NCBI RefSeq assembly: GCF_001874525.1
Contig: NZ_LKAQ01000004.1
Span: 982,937 to 1,046,936, forward strand
Length of the DNA stretch: 64,000 nucleotides
Origin: Pseudodesulfovibrio hydrargyri
GTDB lineage: Bacteria > Desulfobacterota > Desulfovibrionia > Desulfovibrionales > Desulfovibrionaceae
Reading direction: 5' to 3'
A program made the position numbers and the translations under genes. A model generated the notes under the pieces. That model searched no databases and was not told the origin of the DNA. It saw nothing but the letters and a program-made list of their open reading frames with translations. This document shows positions 17,268 to 29,464 of this stretch, piece by piece; within the stretch, counting starts at the first letter, position 1, and every line of letters begins with the position of its first letter.

Positions 17268-18590
17268 ATGGCAGCACCATATTCCTGTGACGTGAGGCGC
17301 GGCCCGGACGGGCGCATTGTGGAGAAAACCGAGACGGTCAGGGGGCGCAAGTCCACCTGGACCTATGTGTATGACGGCAGCGGGCGGCTGGCCGAGGCGA
17401 AGCTGGACGGACGGCTGATCTGCCAGTGCTGGTACGACCGCGAGGGGCGTAGGGTGCGGGATTATCTGCCCGCCACGGCCGGGGCGAATTATCGGGATTA
17501 CCAGTACACCCCGGACAACCGGCTGATGCGCGCGGGGGGCGGGCAGTATTCGCACGATGAGCGCGGGTTCCAGTCCATCTGGTCGGACAAGGGCGTGTAT
17601 ACCCTGTACGAGTATGCACCGGACTATCGGCTGCTCAAGGCCGAGGAGGAGGACCGGGACAAGGTCTTCACCTTTGCCCACGACGAGGACGGTCAGCGGG
17701 TGGCCAAGTACCGAAACGGCGAACTCGTGGAGGCCTACCAATGGCTCGACTTCGTGCGCCTGGCCGCGTTCTATGACGGGCGGCACGCCTACGAATTCGC
17801 CTACCGCGACGGCGAGCGCACGCCCTTCGCCATGCGCCGCGACGACGGCGAGGTGGCCGGGCTGTTCTACGACCAGGTCGGTTCCCTGCGCGTTGTTGCC
17901 GACGTGGACGACAACGTGATAAAGGAAGTACTGTACGACCCGTTCGGCGGCATCATCGAGGACACCAACCCGGACCTGCGCCTGCCCATAGGCTTCGCGG
18001 GCGGCCTGCACGACCGGGACCTGGGCTTCGTCCGCTTCGGCTGGCGCGACTACGACGTCAGGACCGGCCGATGGACCGCGCCTGATCCGATTGGGGAGAA
18101 GGGTGGGGACCCGGACTGGTACGGGTATTGCCTGGATGATCCGGTGAATAAGACTGATCCGCTGGGGCTGGAAGGCGGATTTTGGGGAGGCGTGAAGAAA
18201 ATCGGAGCCGGGCTTGGCAAGTTATGGGACAGGGCTCCGGCCGGTATAGGCGAGGCCCTTACCAAAGGCGCAAAAGGAGCCGGGGAGGCATTGGGCAAAA
18301 CCGTGGACGCCTTCAAGACGAACAAGGACTTGCAAAAATATACTGCCATTGCCCTAGGAGCCGGGGCGGCCCCCATCGTCGCAGCGGGGGCGACCGAAAC
18401 GATCCCTGTCGTGATGGGAGTGGCCATGCAGCATCCGGATAAACTTGCGGCGGGATCACAAGCGGCTGTCGATTTTGCGAATGGTCTTGTAGAAGGCCCG
18501 CCGCCGCAAAGTCCAGCCGGTGTAGCAGGGACAATCGGCAAAGCAACCTATGACTGGTATAAACGAAATCGAGAGAAAAATGCGAATTAG
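17268..18590 (+). CDS. RHS-repeat core protein with variable C-terminal domain (putative polymorphic toxin)
   Basis: 440 aa from ATG 17268, chosen for its AGGAGG site; upstream in-frame codons cover a hairpin. Residues 20-250 hold YD-type repeats (YVYDGSGRLAEAKLDGRLI, YDREGRRV, YDQVGSLRVVADVDDNVIKE). The RHS core boundary follows: YDPFGG, GFAGGLHDRDLGFVRFGWRDYD, then the DPIGEKGGDPDWYGYCLDDP and NKTDPLGLEGG hallmark. The last ~100 residues are variable, Gly/Ala-rich with several hydrophobic stretches and no recognised nuclease motif, so a membrane-acting tip is possible. It is much shorter than full RHS toxins and has no PAAR, secretion signal or N-terminal delivery domain. Confidence 0.82.
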   Translation: MAAPYSCDVRRGPDGRIVEKTETVRGRKSTWTYVYDGSGRLAEAKLDGRLICQCWYDREGRRVRDYLPATAGANYRDYQYTPDNRLMRAGGGQYSHDERGFQSIWSDKGVYTLYEYAPDYRLLKAEEEDRDKVFTFAHDEDGQRVAKYRNGELVEAYQWLDFVRLAAFYDGRHAYEFAYRDGERTPFAMRRDDGEVAGLFYDQVGSLRVVADVDDNVIKEVLYDPFGGIIEDTNPDLRLPIGFAGGLHDRDLGFVRFGWRDYDVRTGRWTAPDPIGEKGGDPDWYGYCLDDPVNKTDPLGLEGGFWGGVKKIGAGLGKLWDRAPAGIGEALTKGAKGAGEALGKTVDAFKTNKDLQKYTAIALGAGAAPIVAAGATETIPVVMGVAMQHPDKLAAGSQAAVDFANGLVEGPPPQSPAGVAGTIGKATYDWYKRNREKNAN

Positions 18591-18777
18591 AGTATGGGAG
18601 CTAATTATAAGTATCTTATTCATATTCTATGGCGTTTCCATGGTTAGAACCGGAATTTATGAACTGTATGGAATTCCCATGTTCCCCTTAGCTGCCTATA
18701 TATTGACAGGAGTGGGGATCGCGATTCCAATATTGGCTTGGTTTCTCCGGTCGCCTTCACGGAATAAGCAGAAATGA
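18580..18777 (+). CDS. Small two-helix membrane protein, candidate RHS immunity protein
   Basis: 65 aa from ATG 18580 (GAGAGAAA just upstream), overlapping the RHS stop by 11 bp. Two hydrophobic segments: about residues 6-24 (WELIISILFIFYGVSMVRT) and 32-55 (MFPLAAYILTGVGIAIPILA), then a basic tail. It is AT-rich compared with the RHS core, as usual for exchangeable toxin-immunity cassettes. Position and overlap suggest immunity to the RHS tip, which is inference. A 75-aa version from 18550 is possible. Confidence 0.65.
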   Translation: MRIRVWELIISILFIFYGVSMVRTGIYELYGIPMFPLAAYILTGVGIAIPILAWFLRSPSRNKQK

Positions 18778-18784
18778 CAATATT

Positions 18785-18822
18785 AAACGCCCTGAAATCC
18801 ACCTTTTCAGGGCGTTTCTTTA
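18785..18822 (+). terminator. Terminator after the RHS/immunity pair
   Basis: AAACGCCCTGAAA pairs with TTTTCAGGGCGTTT and is followed by CTTT. It sits 8 bp after the small membrane protein gene. Confidence 0.85.
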
Positions 18823-18828
18823 ATTTTG

Positions 18829-19228
18829 TGGGCCATCGGCTTCGCGGACGGCCTGCACGACCGGGACCTGGACTTCGTCTGCTTCGGCTGGCGCGACTAC
18901 GACGTCCGAACCCGCCGGTGGACCGCACCCCATCGGGGACCAGGGCGGCGACCCGGACTGGTATGGATATTGTCTGGATGATCCGGTGAATGCGGTTGAT
19001 CCGATAGGGCTGGAAGCAAGAAAAGGTGCTGGCCGCAGAATAGCTACAAGCAGTGCAGTAGGTGCCGGTTTTGGGGCTTGGCGAGGAAGTGCCTTTGGCT
19101 TGCCGGGAACGATTGGGGGAGCAATCATGGGGGGAACCTCCGGCTTATTACGGGGAACAATTAATGAATACCCTCCGTTGTGCAAAATGCAAAACCAGCA
19201 AGCAGGTCGACACCCTGAATTAATGTAG
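18829..19228 (+). pseudogene. Orphan RHS core fragment with a second C-terminal tip, frameshifted
   Basis: Bases 18829-19016 repeat the end of the RHS core seen at 17990-18175 (GFADGLHDRDLDFVCFGWRD, then GGDPDWYGYCLDDPVNAVDP) with high identity. Relative to the first copy, four bases are missing after WTAP, which breaks the frame near 18930. After the shared LGLE/IGLE boundary a different tip of about 70 residues follows, with a glycine-zipper-like stretch (GAGFGAWRGSAFGLPGTIGG). No start or full core is present, so this is a displaced tip, a normal reservoir for RHS tip exchange. Confidence 0.8.
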
Positions 19229-19321
19229 CCGCCGGGACGCCCCGTACAGTTCTTCTGGATTATTCCATTCCCAGTACCCTGCCCAAAAAAACATCGACTA
19301 CCTACGATGGTAAAACAAACC

Positions 19322-19357
19322 AAAGCGGCCTGCCGGGTATTTCCGGCAGGCCGCTTT
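19322..19357. terminator. Terminator between RHS remnant and DUF39 gene
   Basis: Perfect 15-bp stem (AAAGCGGCCTGCCGG with its complement, 19322-19336 / 19343-19357). On the minus strand it lies 21 bp past the DUF39 stop and is followed by a T-rich tract. Confidence 0.85.
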
Positions 19358-19377
19358 CATGCATATGTCGATACGGG

Positions 19378-20547
19378 CTAGAAGCTCGGGATGTCGTCCT
19401 GCTTTTCGGTCAGCAGGAAGTCGCCCCTGAGGATCCATTCCTTGAGCTTGTCGGCCACTTCCAGGGACATGGAGTGGGAGGTCACGGGCACGGTGGCGGT
19501 CTTCTTCTCGTTGACCGTTATCTCCCCGCTGCGCAGCTCGGCGAAGGACACGCGGGTGACCTCGCGCGGGATGCCGTTGGGATAGTCGTAGCCGTAGTCC
19601 TTGACCGGCATGGAGATGTCCTCGTTGGACACCCCGGTGAACCAGGCCAGCTCCTCGTTGAGCATGGGGATGGGGATGCCCACGCCGAGCGCCAGGGACA
19701 CGCCGTAGCCGATGATCGACTGGGCGCGCACGTAGCGGGCGTTCATCTTCTTGAAATCGCCCTTGAGCATGAGCGTGCCCGAACCGCTCTCCGGGATGCC
19801 GCGCTCGTTGCGCTTGGGCTTCTGCACGTGCTGGGTGCCCTCGCCGATGACGTAGCCCACGCCGCCGCCCATGAAGATGCGCGTGCCCATGCCGATGGTC
19901 CGGAAGTACGGATCGTTGAACAGCGGGGAGAGCGCGCCCGAGGTGGCGTAATTGACGTTGGACCCGTTGGCCTTGAGCGGGCCCATGTACGTGTAGATGG
20001 TCCGGTTGGTCAGGTTCACGGCCGCGTTGTAGTTCTGGTAGCAGTTGCGCGGATTGAGCATGACCGCGTTGGGCAGGTCGGCCAGGGTGACGTCCTTGTC
20101 CAGCTCGCGGCGGGGGTAGCAGTCCGTGCCGTAGGCCTCGGCCCGCAGGTGCACGGCCTTGCCGCGCAGCAGGTCCTCCATGACATGGGCCCCGCCATAG
20201 GCGAATCGGCCCGGGTGGACCTTGTTCAGGGGATCGTCGTCCGACGGCTCGGTGGCGCCCAGATAGGCGTCCACGGCCGCGATGCCGCTGTAGCAGGGCA
20301 CGTTGTTCAGCCACAGCTTCGAGACCTTCATGACCGGCGGCTGCTGGCCGATGTTGAAGAGCAGCCCGGACGAGCACATGGGGGAGAAGGTGCCGGTGGT
20401 GACCACGTCCACTTCCTGGGCGGCCTTGACCTTACCTTCCTTCCTGACGATCTCGATCATCTCCTCGGCATTGACCACCACGGCCTTGCCCTTGCGGATG
20501 CGTTCGTTGATCTCCTTGACCGTCTTGTTCACTTTGAATTCTGCCAT
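19378..20547 (-). CDS. DUF39 (HcyBio) protein, probable L-aspartate semialdehyde sulfurtransferase
   Basis: 389 aa from ATG 20547. The family (COG1900) is needed for homocysteine formation from aspartate semialdehyde in methanogens and Desulfovibrio, replacing the acyl-homoserine route. Family features seen: KTVKEINERIRKGKAVVVNA, VVTTGTFSPMCSSGLLFNIG, and a conserved Cys in NPRNCYQNYNAAVN and in DCYPRREL, which could carry persulfide. The usual partner ferredoxin-like NIL/CBS protein is not adjacent. The frame extends upstream to 20613 but over a GC-rich dyad without a ribosome site. Confidence 0.85.
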   Translation of the reverse strand: MAEFKVNKTVKEINERIRKGKAVVVNAEEMIEIVRKEGKVKAAQEVDVVTTGTFSPMCSSGLLFNIGQQPPVMKVSKLWLNNVPCYSGIAAVDAYLGATEPSDDDPLNKVHPGRFAYGGAHVMEDLLRGKAVHLRAEAYGTDCYPRRELDKDVTLADLPNAVMLNPRNCYQNYNAAVNLTNRTIYTYMGPLKANGSNVNYATSGALSPLFNDPYFRTIGMGTRIFMGGGVGYVIGEGTQHVQKPKRNERGIPESGSGTLMLKGDFKKMNARYVRAQSIIGYGVSLALGVGIPIPMLNEELAWFTGVSNEDISMPVKDYGYDYPNGIPREVTRVSFAELRSGEITVNEKKTATVPVTSHSMSLEVADKLKEWILRGDFLLTEKQDDIPSF

Positions 20548-20639
20548 TACTATCCTGCCTTCGCCCCCCGGGCCGCGGCCCGCGCGGGGTGTTGTTCCAT
20601 ACGTAAAGTCCACCCCTTGTAATCCAAATTCGCCGGAAG

Positions 20640-20916
20640 GAAAACCAGCTTTGTTGCCCGGTCCCGAACGAGTCTGTGCATAACTTCCCGAACAGAGGAA
20701 AACTCCCTGTTTTCCTCATGTTTTCAACAGGCGTTGTCGATCATTTCGAAAATAGCCTTTTCCAGGCGGGAAATAAGGGAAAAATCGGCGGAAAAGCTTG
20801 GCTTCCAGGGAGTTTTAGGGTATAGAATCAAATAAATTTCGGGAGATTGTTTAGACCCGATTTTTGCTTTTTTAAAACTAATAATTTCAAATAGTTGCAA
20901 TCGACATCAATCTATC
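20640..20916. promoter_or_regulatory. oriC: Candidate replication origin / dnaA promoter region
   Basis: Gene-free, increasingly AT-rich to the dnaA start. TGTGCATAA (20675-20683) is a DnaA box with one mismatch, read on the minus strand. TTTTCAACA (20721-20729) is a weaker one. GAGGAAAAC / GTTTTCCTC form a dyad at 20695-20717. The A/T-rich run 20820-20900 could be the unwinding element. Position beside dnaA and the switch in gene direction support the call; boxes are few, so oriC could be partly elsewhere. Confidence 0.5.
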
Positions 20917-22215
20917 GTGAAAGAATCACTTCGGCAACATCTCCTCCAGACCTGCACGGACGAGGAACTCAAGCGCTGGTTCGACCCGCTCTCCTTCGAT
21001 TACTCCGAGGAAAACAAACGGCTGACCGTTGGTTTTCCCCACGCGTTTTTCGCCCGGTGGTTCGAGTCCGACATCCAGGACAAGTTCGAGGCGCAGCTGA
21101 ACATGTTCCTGGGCAACGGGTACGTGGTCAGCTACAAGGACAGCGACGCGCCCGAGCGGCTGCGAGGCGTCCAGGTGGCCGACGTGGTCAAGCGCATCGA
21201 CTTTCCCTTTGGCCAGGAATTCACCTTCGACACATTCCTGATCAACAAAAAGAACTATTTTCCCATCGCCTCGGCCAAGGAAGTGGCCAAGCAGTCCGGC
21301 TCCCTGTTCAACCCGTTCATCATCTGCGGGCCGGGCGGCTCGGGCAAAACCCATCTGCTCAAGTCCGTGGCCAATGAGATAGCCAAGAAGCACGACTACT
21401 CGACCATCTTCATGGGCTCGCTCGAGGAGCTCAACTCGCTCTATTCCATCCGCTTCAAGGGCGACCCGTTCAAGGCGCGCAACCACCTGTTCGAGTACAA
21501 TTTCCTGTTCATCGACGACTTCCACAAGATCAAGGAACATCCCCATTTCCAGCAAGAACTGGTCAATATCTTCAACCACTTCTACGACAACAAGAAGCAG
21601 ATGGTCCTGGCCTGCCGCGAAAAGGTCACCAGCTACGACTTTCTGGACGACAACCTGCAGTCCAGGCTCGGCTGGGGGCTGATCGTCACCCTCAAGGAGC
21701 CGGACCTGGAGATCAGGGTGGGCTACATCCAGCGCCAGGTGCGGTCCAAGCGGCTCTCCCTGAGCAAGGAACAGGTCCTGACTTTGGCCCAGCGGTTCGC
21801 GGACTTCCGCTATCTCCAGGGCATCCTGCTCAAGCTCTTCGCCTTCAAGGAGCTGGTCAAGCAGGACCTCTCCCAAAAGGACTTCGAACACATCCTGGCC
21901 AACACCGAGGAGAAGACCACCGACGACCTGACGCCCAAGAAGATTCTCAGCGTGGTGGCCGAACACTTCAACGTGCACGTCAAGGACCTGACCGGCACCA
22001 AGCGGCACCAGCACATCGCCCACGCCCGCCAGGTGGCCATGTTCCTCTGCCGTCAGATGCTGAACACCTCTTATCCGGCCCTGGGCAGGGCGTTCGGCGG
22101 CAAGGACCACTCCACGGTCCTGTACTCGGTCAAAAAAATCGATCAATTACAGGAAGATGACTTCGAATTGAAACAACTGTTGAAAACCTTGAAGAATAAA
22201 TGTCGCATGTCGTGA
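20917..22215 (+). CDS. dnaA: Chromosomal replication initiator DnaA
   Basis: AAA+ protein that binds oriC boxes and melts the origin. 432 aa, GTG start, no clear ribosome site. Domain I about residues 1-70; domain II is very short; the AAA+ core starts near FTFDTFLINKKNYFPI (103-118) with Walker A GPGGSGKT (138-145) and Walker B FLFIDD. The C-terminal domain IV has the box-binding helix (QHIAHARQVAMFLCRQM) and the signature GGKDHSTV. The Walker A and sensor regions diverge from the E. coli type but all domains are present. First gene of dnaA-dnaN-gyrB-gyrA. Confidence 0.95.
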   Translation: MKESLRQHLLQTCTDEELKRWFDPLSFDYSEENKRLTVGFPHAFFARWFESDIQDKFEAQLNMFLGNGYVVSYKDSDAPERLRGVQVADVVKRIDFPFGQEFTFDTFLINKKNYFPIASAKEVAKQSGSLFNPFIICGPGGSGKTHLLKSVANEIAKKHDYSTIFMGSLEELNSLYSIRFKGDPFKARNHLFEYNFLFIDDFHKIKEHPHFQQELVNIFNHFYDNKKQMVLACREKVTSYDFLDDNLQSRLGWGLIVTLKEPDLEIRVGYIQRQVRSKRLSLSKEQVLTLAQRFADFRYLQGILLKLFAFKELVKQDLSQKDFEHILANTEEKTTDDLTPKKILSVVAEHFNVHVKDLTGTKRHQHIAHARQVAMFLCRQMLNTSYPALGRAFGGKDHSTVLYSVKKIDQLQEDDFELKQLLKTLKNKCRMS

Positions 22216-22362
22216 TCATTTTGGGAAAGGGCCGATTCAGGCACGTTCGGTTCCAAAATCATGACAATGGGTGTGCTTAAAAATTTTAACGATTACAAGT
22301 TCTTAGTTTCGAAAGGAACAAAGGAACCGAGGTAATAAATCTCAATCAAGGAGATATTTTCT

Positions 22363-23532
22363 ATGTTTCTGAAAGTGAACCGAGATGAAATCATCGAAGG
22401 ACTCCAGAAGTCGGCGAATATCATCCCGGCCAAAACCGGCGCAGCCTTCCTGAGGACCATCTGGCTCCAGTGCGAGAATGGGAACCTGAACATCATGAGC
22501 ACGGATTCCAACCTGGAGTTCATGGGTTCCTATCCCGCGGCCCTGGAGGGCGAGGGATTGGCCGGCGTGCAGGGACGCGCCTTTTATGACCTGGTCAAGC
22601 AGCTGAGGTCCGATCAGGGCGAGTTGACCATCCGCACGGACGAGTCCGACCAGAACGTGCTGGTGGAGCAGAAGGCCCGCAAGTACAAGTTCCCGGTCAA
22701 CGACCCCGAGTGGTTCCAGAAGTTCTCCTCCTTCCCCGAGGACAACACGGTCTACTGGTCCGGCGACTTCCTGCACGAGATCATCGACAAGATTTCGTTC
22801 TGCATTTCCGATGAGGACTCCATGGAGGCCATCGCCTGCATCTACATGGTCCCGCGCGAAAAGGACGGCGACAAGACCGTTGAGGTCTGCGGCCTGAACG
22901 GCCATCAGTTCGCCATGCTCAACTTCGTCAACGACGACATCTTCGCCATGCTTCCGGAAGAGGGCGTGCTCATCCAGAAGAAGTACCTGACCGAACTGAA
23001 GAAGTGGCTGACCGCCGACGAGATCGAGTTGGCCATCTCCAACAAGCGGCTGTTCTTCCGCACCGGGGACAAGCGCGAGACCTTCACCCTGCCGCTGTCC
23101 TATTATCAATACCCCAACTACAACAACTTCCTGGCCAGGCTGGGCGACGACAACGTCTCCACCCTGGAGGTCAACCGCCTGGATCTGGTGGACGCCCTGT
23201 CCCGCGTGGCTCTGTTCAACACCGACTCCAACCGCTGCGCCTATTTCACCTTTGGCGAGAGCGAGGTCACGGTGTCGGCCCAGGGCCAGGAGACCGGCAC
23301 GGCCCGGGAATCCATCGACGCCGCCTTCAGCGGCGACATGGCCCGCATCGCCTTTCCCACCCGGAACCTGATCGAGATACTCAACCACTTCGCCTCTCCC
23401 ACCGTGAAGTTCACCCTGACCGGCACCGAGGCCCCGTGCGGGCTGACCGGTTCCGACGACAAGGATTACAACGTGATCGTCATGCCCATGATGATCCAGG
23501 AAGAGACATACTATACCGAGGAAAACGCATAA
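22363..23532 (+). CDS. dnaN: DNA polymerase III beta sliding clamp
   Basis: 389 aa; forms the dimeric ring that tethers DNA polymerase. Starts MFLKVNRDEIIEGLQKSANI after AAGGAG. Three repeated clamp domains fit the length, and the C-terminus (TEAPCGLTGSDDKDYNVIVMPM) matches the conserved P-x-M(P/R)-type end that lines the peptide-binding pocket. gyrB begins at the base after its stop. Confidence 0.95.
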   Translation: MFLKVNRDEIIEGLQKSANIIPAKTGAAFLRTIWLQCENGNLNIMSTDSNLEFMGSYPAALEGEGLAGVQGRAFYDLVKQLRSDQGELTIRTDESDQNVLVEQKARKYKFPVNDPEWFQKFSSFPEDNTVYWSGDFLHEIIDKISFCISDEDSMEAIACIYMVPREKDGDKTVEVCGLNGHQFAMLNFVNDDIFAMLPEEGVLIQKKYLTELKKWLTADEIELAISNKRLFFRTGDKRETFTLPLSYYQYPNYNNFLARLGDDNVSTLEVNRLDLVDALSRVALFNTDSNRCAYFTFGESEVTVSAQGQETGTARESIDAAFSGDMARIAFPTRNLIEILNHFASPTVKFTLTGTEAPCGLTGSDDKDYNVIVMPMMIQEETYYTEENA

Positions 23533-25926
<2,394 letters not shown>

Positions 25927-26114
25927 GGCCCGGAGCCGGTCCCGGGCGTGACGCCGCTTTCCCCTGGAGGGCGGCGGGCCATGGGTATCGGCCTTTGAAC
26001 AAGACGAAAAACGCCGCCGTACGGCATGGGCCGGAACCCTGGCCGGGCGGCGGGACACCAAGTTTATGGGGGGCCGGGAATCCGAACGATTCCCCGGCCG
26101 CCGGAGGCAAATGA

Positions 26115-28562
26115 ATGACCAATACGATTACCATCGAGAGCGAACTCAAGAAAAGCTACCTTGAGTACTCCCTGTCCGTCATCATCGGGCGCGCCATCCC
26201 GGACGTGCGCGACGGGCTCAAACCCGTTCATCGGCGCATCCTGTACGCCATGCACGACCTGGGCAACTACCACAACCGGGCCTACAAGAAGTCCGCGCGC
26301 GTGGTCGGCGACGTCATCGGTAAATACCATCCGCACGGCGATTCCGCGGTCTACGACGCCCTGGTGCGCATGGCCCAGGACTTTTCCATGCGCGACATGC
26401 TGGTGGACGGGCAGGGCAACTTCGGTTCCATCGACGGCGACTCCGCGGCCGCCATGCGTTACACCGAAGTGCGCATGGCCAAGCTCTGTTCGGAGTTCCT
26501 CGGGGACATCGAAAAGCAGACCGTCGACTTCACGCCCAACTACGACAACACCCTGCAGGAACCGTCCGTCCTGCCCACCAAGGTGCCCAACCTGCTGCTG
26601 AACGGCACCACGGGCATCGCGGTCGGCATGGCCACGAACATCCCGCCCCACAACCTGGGCGAGCTGATCGACGGCACCATCCACCTGCTGGACACCCCGG
26701 GCTGCACCATCGAGTCCCTGATGCACTACATCAAGGGCCCGGATTTCCCGACCGGCGGCACGGTCTTCGGCGGACAGGGGTTGATCGACGCCTACACCAC
26801 CGGGCGCGGCTCCATCAAGATCCGCGGCGTGGTCGAGGTGGAGGAGGCCAGAAAGGGCCACAAGGAAGCGATCATCATCAGGGAGATCCCCTACGCCCTG
26901 AACAAGTCCACCCTGGTGGAGAAGATCGCGGCCCTGATCCACGAGAAGAAGATCGACGGAGTGGCCGACCTGCGCGACGAGTCAGACCGCAAGGGCATCC
27001 GCATCGTGCTCGACCTCAAGCGGGGGGCCATTCCGGACATCATCATCAACTCGCTGTACAAGTTCACCCCCCTGGAGAGCAGCTTCGGCATCAACATGAT
27101 GGCCGTGGTCGGCAAGCGGCCCATGCTCCTGAACCTCAAGGAGGTCCTGAGCCATTTCCTGGACCACCGGCGCGAGGTCATCATCCGCCGGACCAAGTTC
27201 GATCTCGACAAGTGCGAGAAGCGCGTCCACATCTTGGAAGGGTTGCGCATCGCGCTGGACAACATCGACGAAGTGGTCAAGCTCATCCGCGCGTCCAAGA
27301 CCCCGGACGAGGCCCGCGAAGGGTTGATGTCCCGCTTCAGCCTGTCCGACATCCAGGCCAAGGCGATCCTGGACATGCGCCTGCAGAAGCTGACCGGCCT
27401 GGAGCACGACAAGCTGCTGGAAGAGCTGGCCGAGCTGATGAAGAAGATCGAGTACTTCAAGTCCATCCTGTCCAACGAGGAGGTTCTCAAGGGCGTCATC
27501 CGCGAGGAACTGACCGAGATCAAGGAGAACTACGCCACCCCGCGCAAGTCCGAACTGCTCAAGGCGGACCTGGACTCCATCGATATCGAGGACCTCATCC
27601 CGGACGAGGAGACGGTCATCACCCTGAGCCAGCGCGGCTATATCAAGCGCACCCCGCTGTCCAACTACACCGCCCAGAAACGCGGCGGCAAGGGCATCGC
27701 GGGCGTGCAGACCGGTGACGGCGACTTCATCCACACCTTCATGCTGACCACCAACCACCAGCATCTGGTGCTGTTCACCAACTTCGGCAAGATGTTCAAG
27801 ATCAAGGTCCATCAGGTGCCCGAGGGCTCGCGCTACGCCAAGGGCGGGCACGTCAACAACCTCCTGCCCCTGGACAAGGACGAATACATCGCCACCTGCC
27901 TGTCCCTGCGCGAATTCGCGGACGACAAGTTCTTCCTGTTCGTCACCCGCAAGGGCATGATCAAGCGTTCGTCCATCGGGCTGTACGGCAATTGCCGGAC
28001 CACCGGAATCCGCGCCGTGAACCTGCGCGACCATGACGAGCTCATGACCGTGCGCGAGATCCAGCCGGACGTGGACTGCATCCTGGCCAGCCGCGACGGC
28101 TCGGCCATTCGCTTCAACATCAACGACGCCCGGCCCATGGGACGGGCCACCGCTGGCGTCAAGGGCATGGCCCTGCGGCCCAACGACGAGGTCGTGGCCT
28201 GCGTGGTCACCGGCGACGAGGAGCGCGACCAGTTGCTGACAGTCAGCGAGGGCGGCTACGGCAAGCGCACGAGCATCGAGCAGTACCGGGTCCAGACCCG
28301 TGGCGGCAAGGGCATCCTGAACATGCGCCTGACCAACAAGACCGGCAAGGTCATCGGCGCGCGCATGGTCAACGAGTCCGACGATGTCATCCTGCTGACC
28401 TCCCAGAACAAGGTCATCCGCATGTCCGTAAGCGAGGTCAGCCAGACCCGCGGCCGGGCCACCCAGGGCGTGCGCCTGGTGCGCATGGACGACGACAACA
28501 AGGTGGTCGGCTTCGATCTGGTCATGGACGATGACGACGAACTGGGCGAGGTCCGGTCGTAG
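26115..28562 (+). CDS. gyrA: DNA gyrase subunit A
   Basis: 815 aa. The DNA-cleaving tyrosine is in [13 protein letters not shown]; the GyrA box that distinguishes gyrase from topoisomerase IV is AQKRGGKG. The quinolone-determining segment reads [19 protein letters not shown], with the sensitive-type Ser and Asp. Followed after 5 bp by a TPR lipoprotein gene. A GC-rich 188-bp gap separates it from gyrB. Confidence 0.97.
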   Translation: MTNTITIESELKKSYLEYSLSVIIGRAIPDVRDGLKPVHRRILYAMHDLGNYHNRAYKKSARVVGDVIGKYHPHGDSAVYDALVRMAQDFSMRDMLVDGQGNFGSIDGDSAAAMRYTEVRMAKLCSEFLGDIEKQTVDFTPNYDNTLQEPSVLPTKVPNLLLNGTTGIAVGMATNIPPHNLGELIDGTIHLLDTPGCTIESLMHYIKGPDFPTGGTVFGGQGLIDAYTTGRGSIKIRGVVEVEEARKGHKEAIIIREIPYALNKSTLVEKIAALIHEKKIDGVADLRDESDRKGIRIVLDLKRGAIPDIIINSLYKFTPLESSFGINMMAVVGKRPMLLNLKEVLSHFLDHRREVIIRRTKFDLDKCEKRVHILEGLRIALDNIDEVVKLIRASKTPDEAREGLMSRFSLSDIQAKAILDMRLQKLTGLEHDKLLEELAELMKKIEYFKSILSNEEVLKGVIREELTEIKENYATPRKSELLKADLDSIDIEDLIPDEETVITLSQRGYIKRTPLSNYTAQKRGGKGIAGVQTGDGDFIHTFMLTTNHQHLVLFTNFGKMFKIKVHQVPEGSRYAKGGHVNNLLPLDKDEYIATCLSLREFADDKFFLFVTRKGMIKRSSIGLYGNCRTTGIRAVNLRDHDELMTVREIQPDVDCILASRDGSAIRFNINDARPMGRATAGVKGMALRPNDEVVACVVTGDEERDQLLTVSEGGYGKRTSIEQYRVQTRGGKGILNMRLTNKTGKVIGARMVNESDDVILLTSQNKVIRMSVSEVSQTRGRATQGVRLVRMDDDNKVVGFDLVMDDDDELGEVRS

Positions 28563-28567
28563 GGGCC

Positions 28568-29392
28568 ATGCAACGCATACTCGTACTGATATTGCTGGCC
28601 GCGACGGTGCTTGCCGTCGCGGCCTGCTCTTCGCCTTCCTCGCCCGGCCAGGAGGACATCGAGCGGGCGCGCGATTCCTATTCCAAGGGGTTCTACCTCG
28701 AGGCGGAAAAGGACTACGAGCGCTACCTGCAGGTGGAGCCCCAAGGGGAGTTCCGCAAGGAGGCCTGGGACCGCCTGGCTGAAATCGCGGTGTCCATCAA
28801 GGGAGACTACGACCGGGCCGTGGTCCTGCTCGAGGCCATGTACCTGGAGCTGGGCGGCGATCCGGACACGGCCTGGAAGATCATGTTCCAGCTGGGCGAG
28901 GTCTATTCCGAGCTGGGCAACACGTCCAAGGCCATCGAGGCCTTCGAGAAGTGCCTGGATCAGGCCATGGGCAACCCGGAACACACCTACAAGACCCAGC
29001 TGCGCATGGCTCGGCTGTACCGCTCCATGGGCAGTTATGACTTGGTGGCCGCCACCCTGGAGAACTGCGCGGACTCGGCGGCCGACGACGAGGCCAAGGC
29101 CAAGTGCCTGTATGAACTGGCCCAGAGCTACACCTTCATCTCCAGCTGGTCCCAGGCGGAAAAGGCCCTGAGCACGCTGCTCGGGCTCAAGAATATCTCG
29201 GACGAGACCCGCTCCCTGGCCGTCTTCCTGGAGGCGGACATCGCCGAGAACGACCGGGATTACGCCAAGGCCAAGGAGCTGCTCGAATCCATCCTGCACA
29301 CCTATCCCAATCCAAAGGTGGTGGAGACCCGGCTGGCCAATCTGCCCGAGGTGGTGCCCGAGCCGCTGCCCCTGGTGCCACCCAAGCAGTAG
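28568..29392 (+). CDS. TPR-repeat lipoprotein
   Basis: 274 aa. A lipoprotein signal (MQRILVLILLAATVLAVAAC, lipobox VAAC) precedes about five tetratricopeptide-like helical pairs (ARDSYSKGFYLEAEKDYERY; GEVYSELGNTSKAIEAFEKC; LAQSYTFISSWSQAEKALST). Resembles BamD/YbgF-like scaffold lipoproteins, but no specific signature is visible. Five bases after gyrA, so probably on the same transcript; this gene order is common near Desulfovibrio origins as I recall. Confidence 0.85.
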   Translation: MQRILVLILLAATVLAVAACSSPSSPGQEDIERARDSYSKGFYLEAEKDYERYLQVEPQGEFRKEAWDRLAEIAVSIKGDYDRAVVLLEAMYLELGGDPDTAWKIMFQLGEVYSELGNTSKAIEAFEKCLDQAMGNPEHTYKTQLRMARLYRSMGSYDLVAATLENCADSAADDEAKAKCLYELAQSYTFISSWSQAEKALSTLLGLKNISDETRSLAVFLEADIAENDRDYAKAKELLESILHTYPNPKVVETRLANLPEVVPEPLPLVPPKQ

Positions 29393-29464
29393 GGCCGGTT
29401 CGCCGGGACCGGAAAAATGGTGTATCCCCATGACGGCGTCCCGATGCAAAACCGAGAGTGACCC

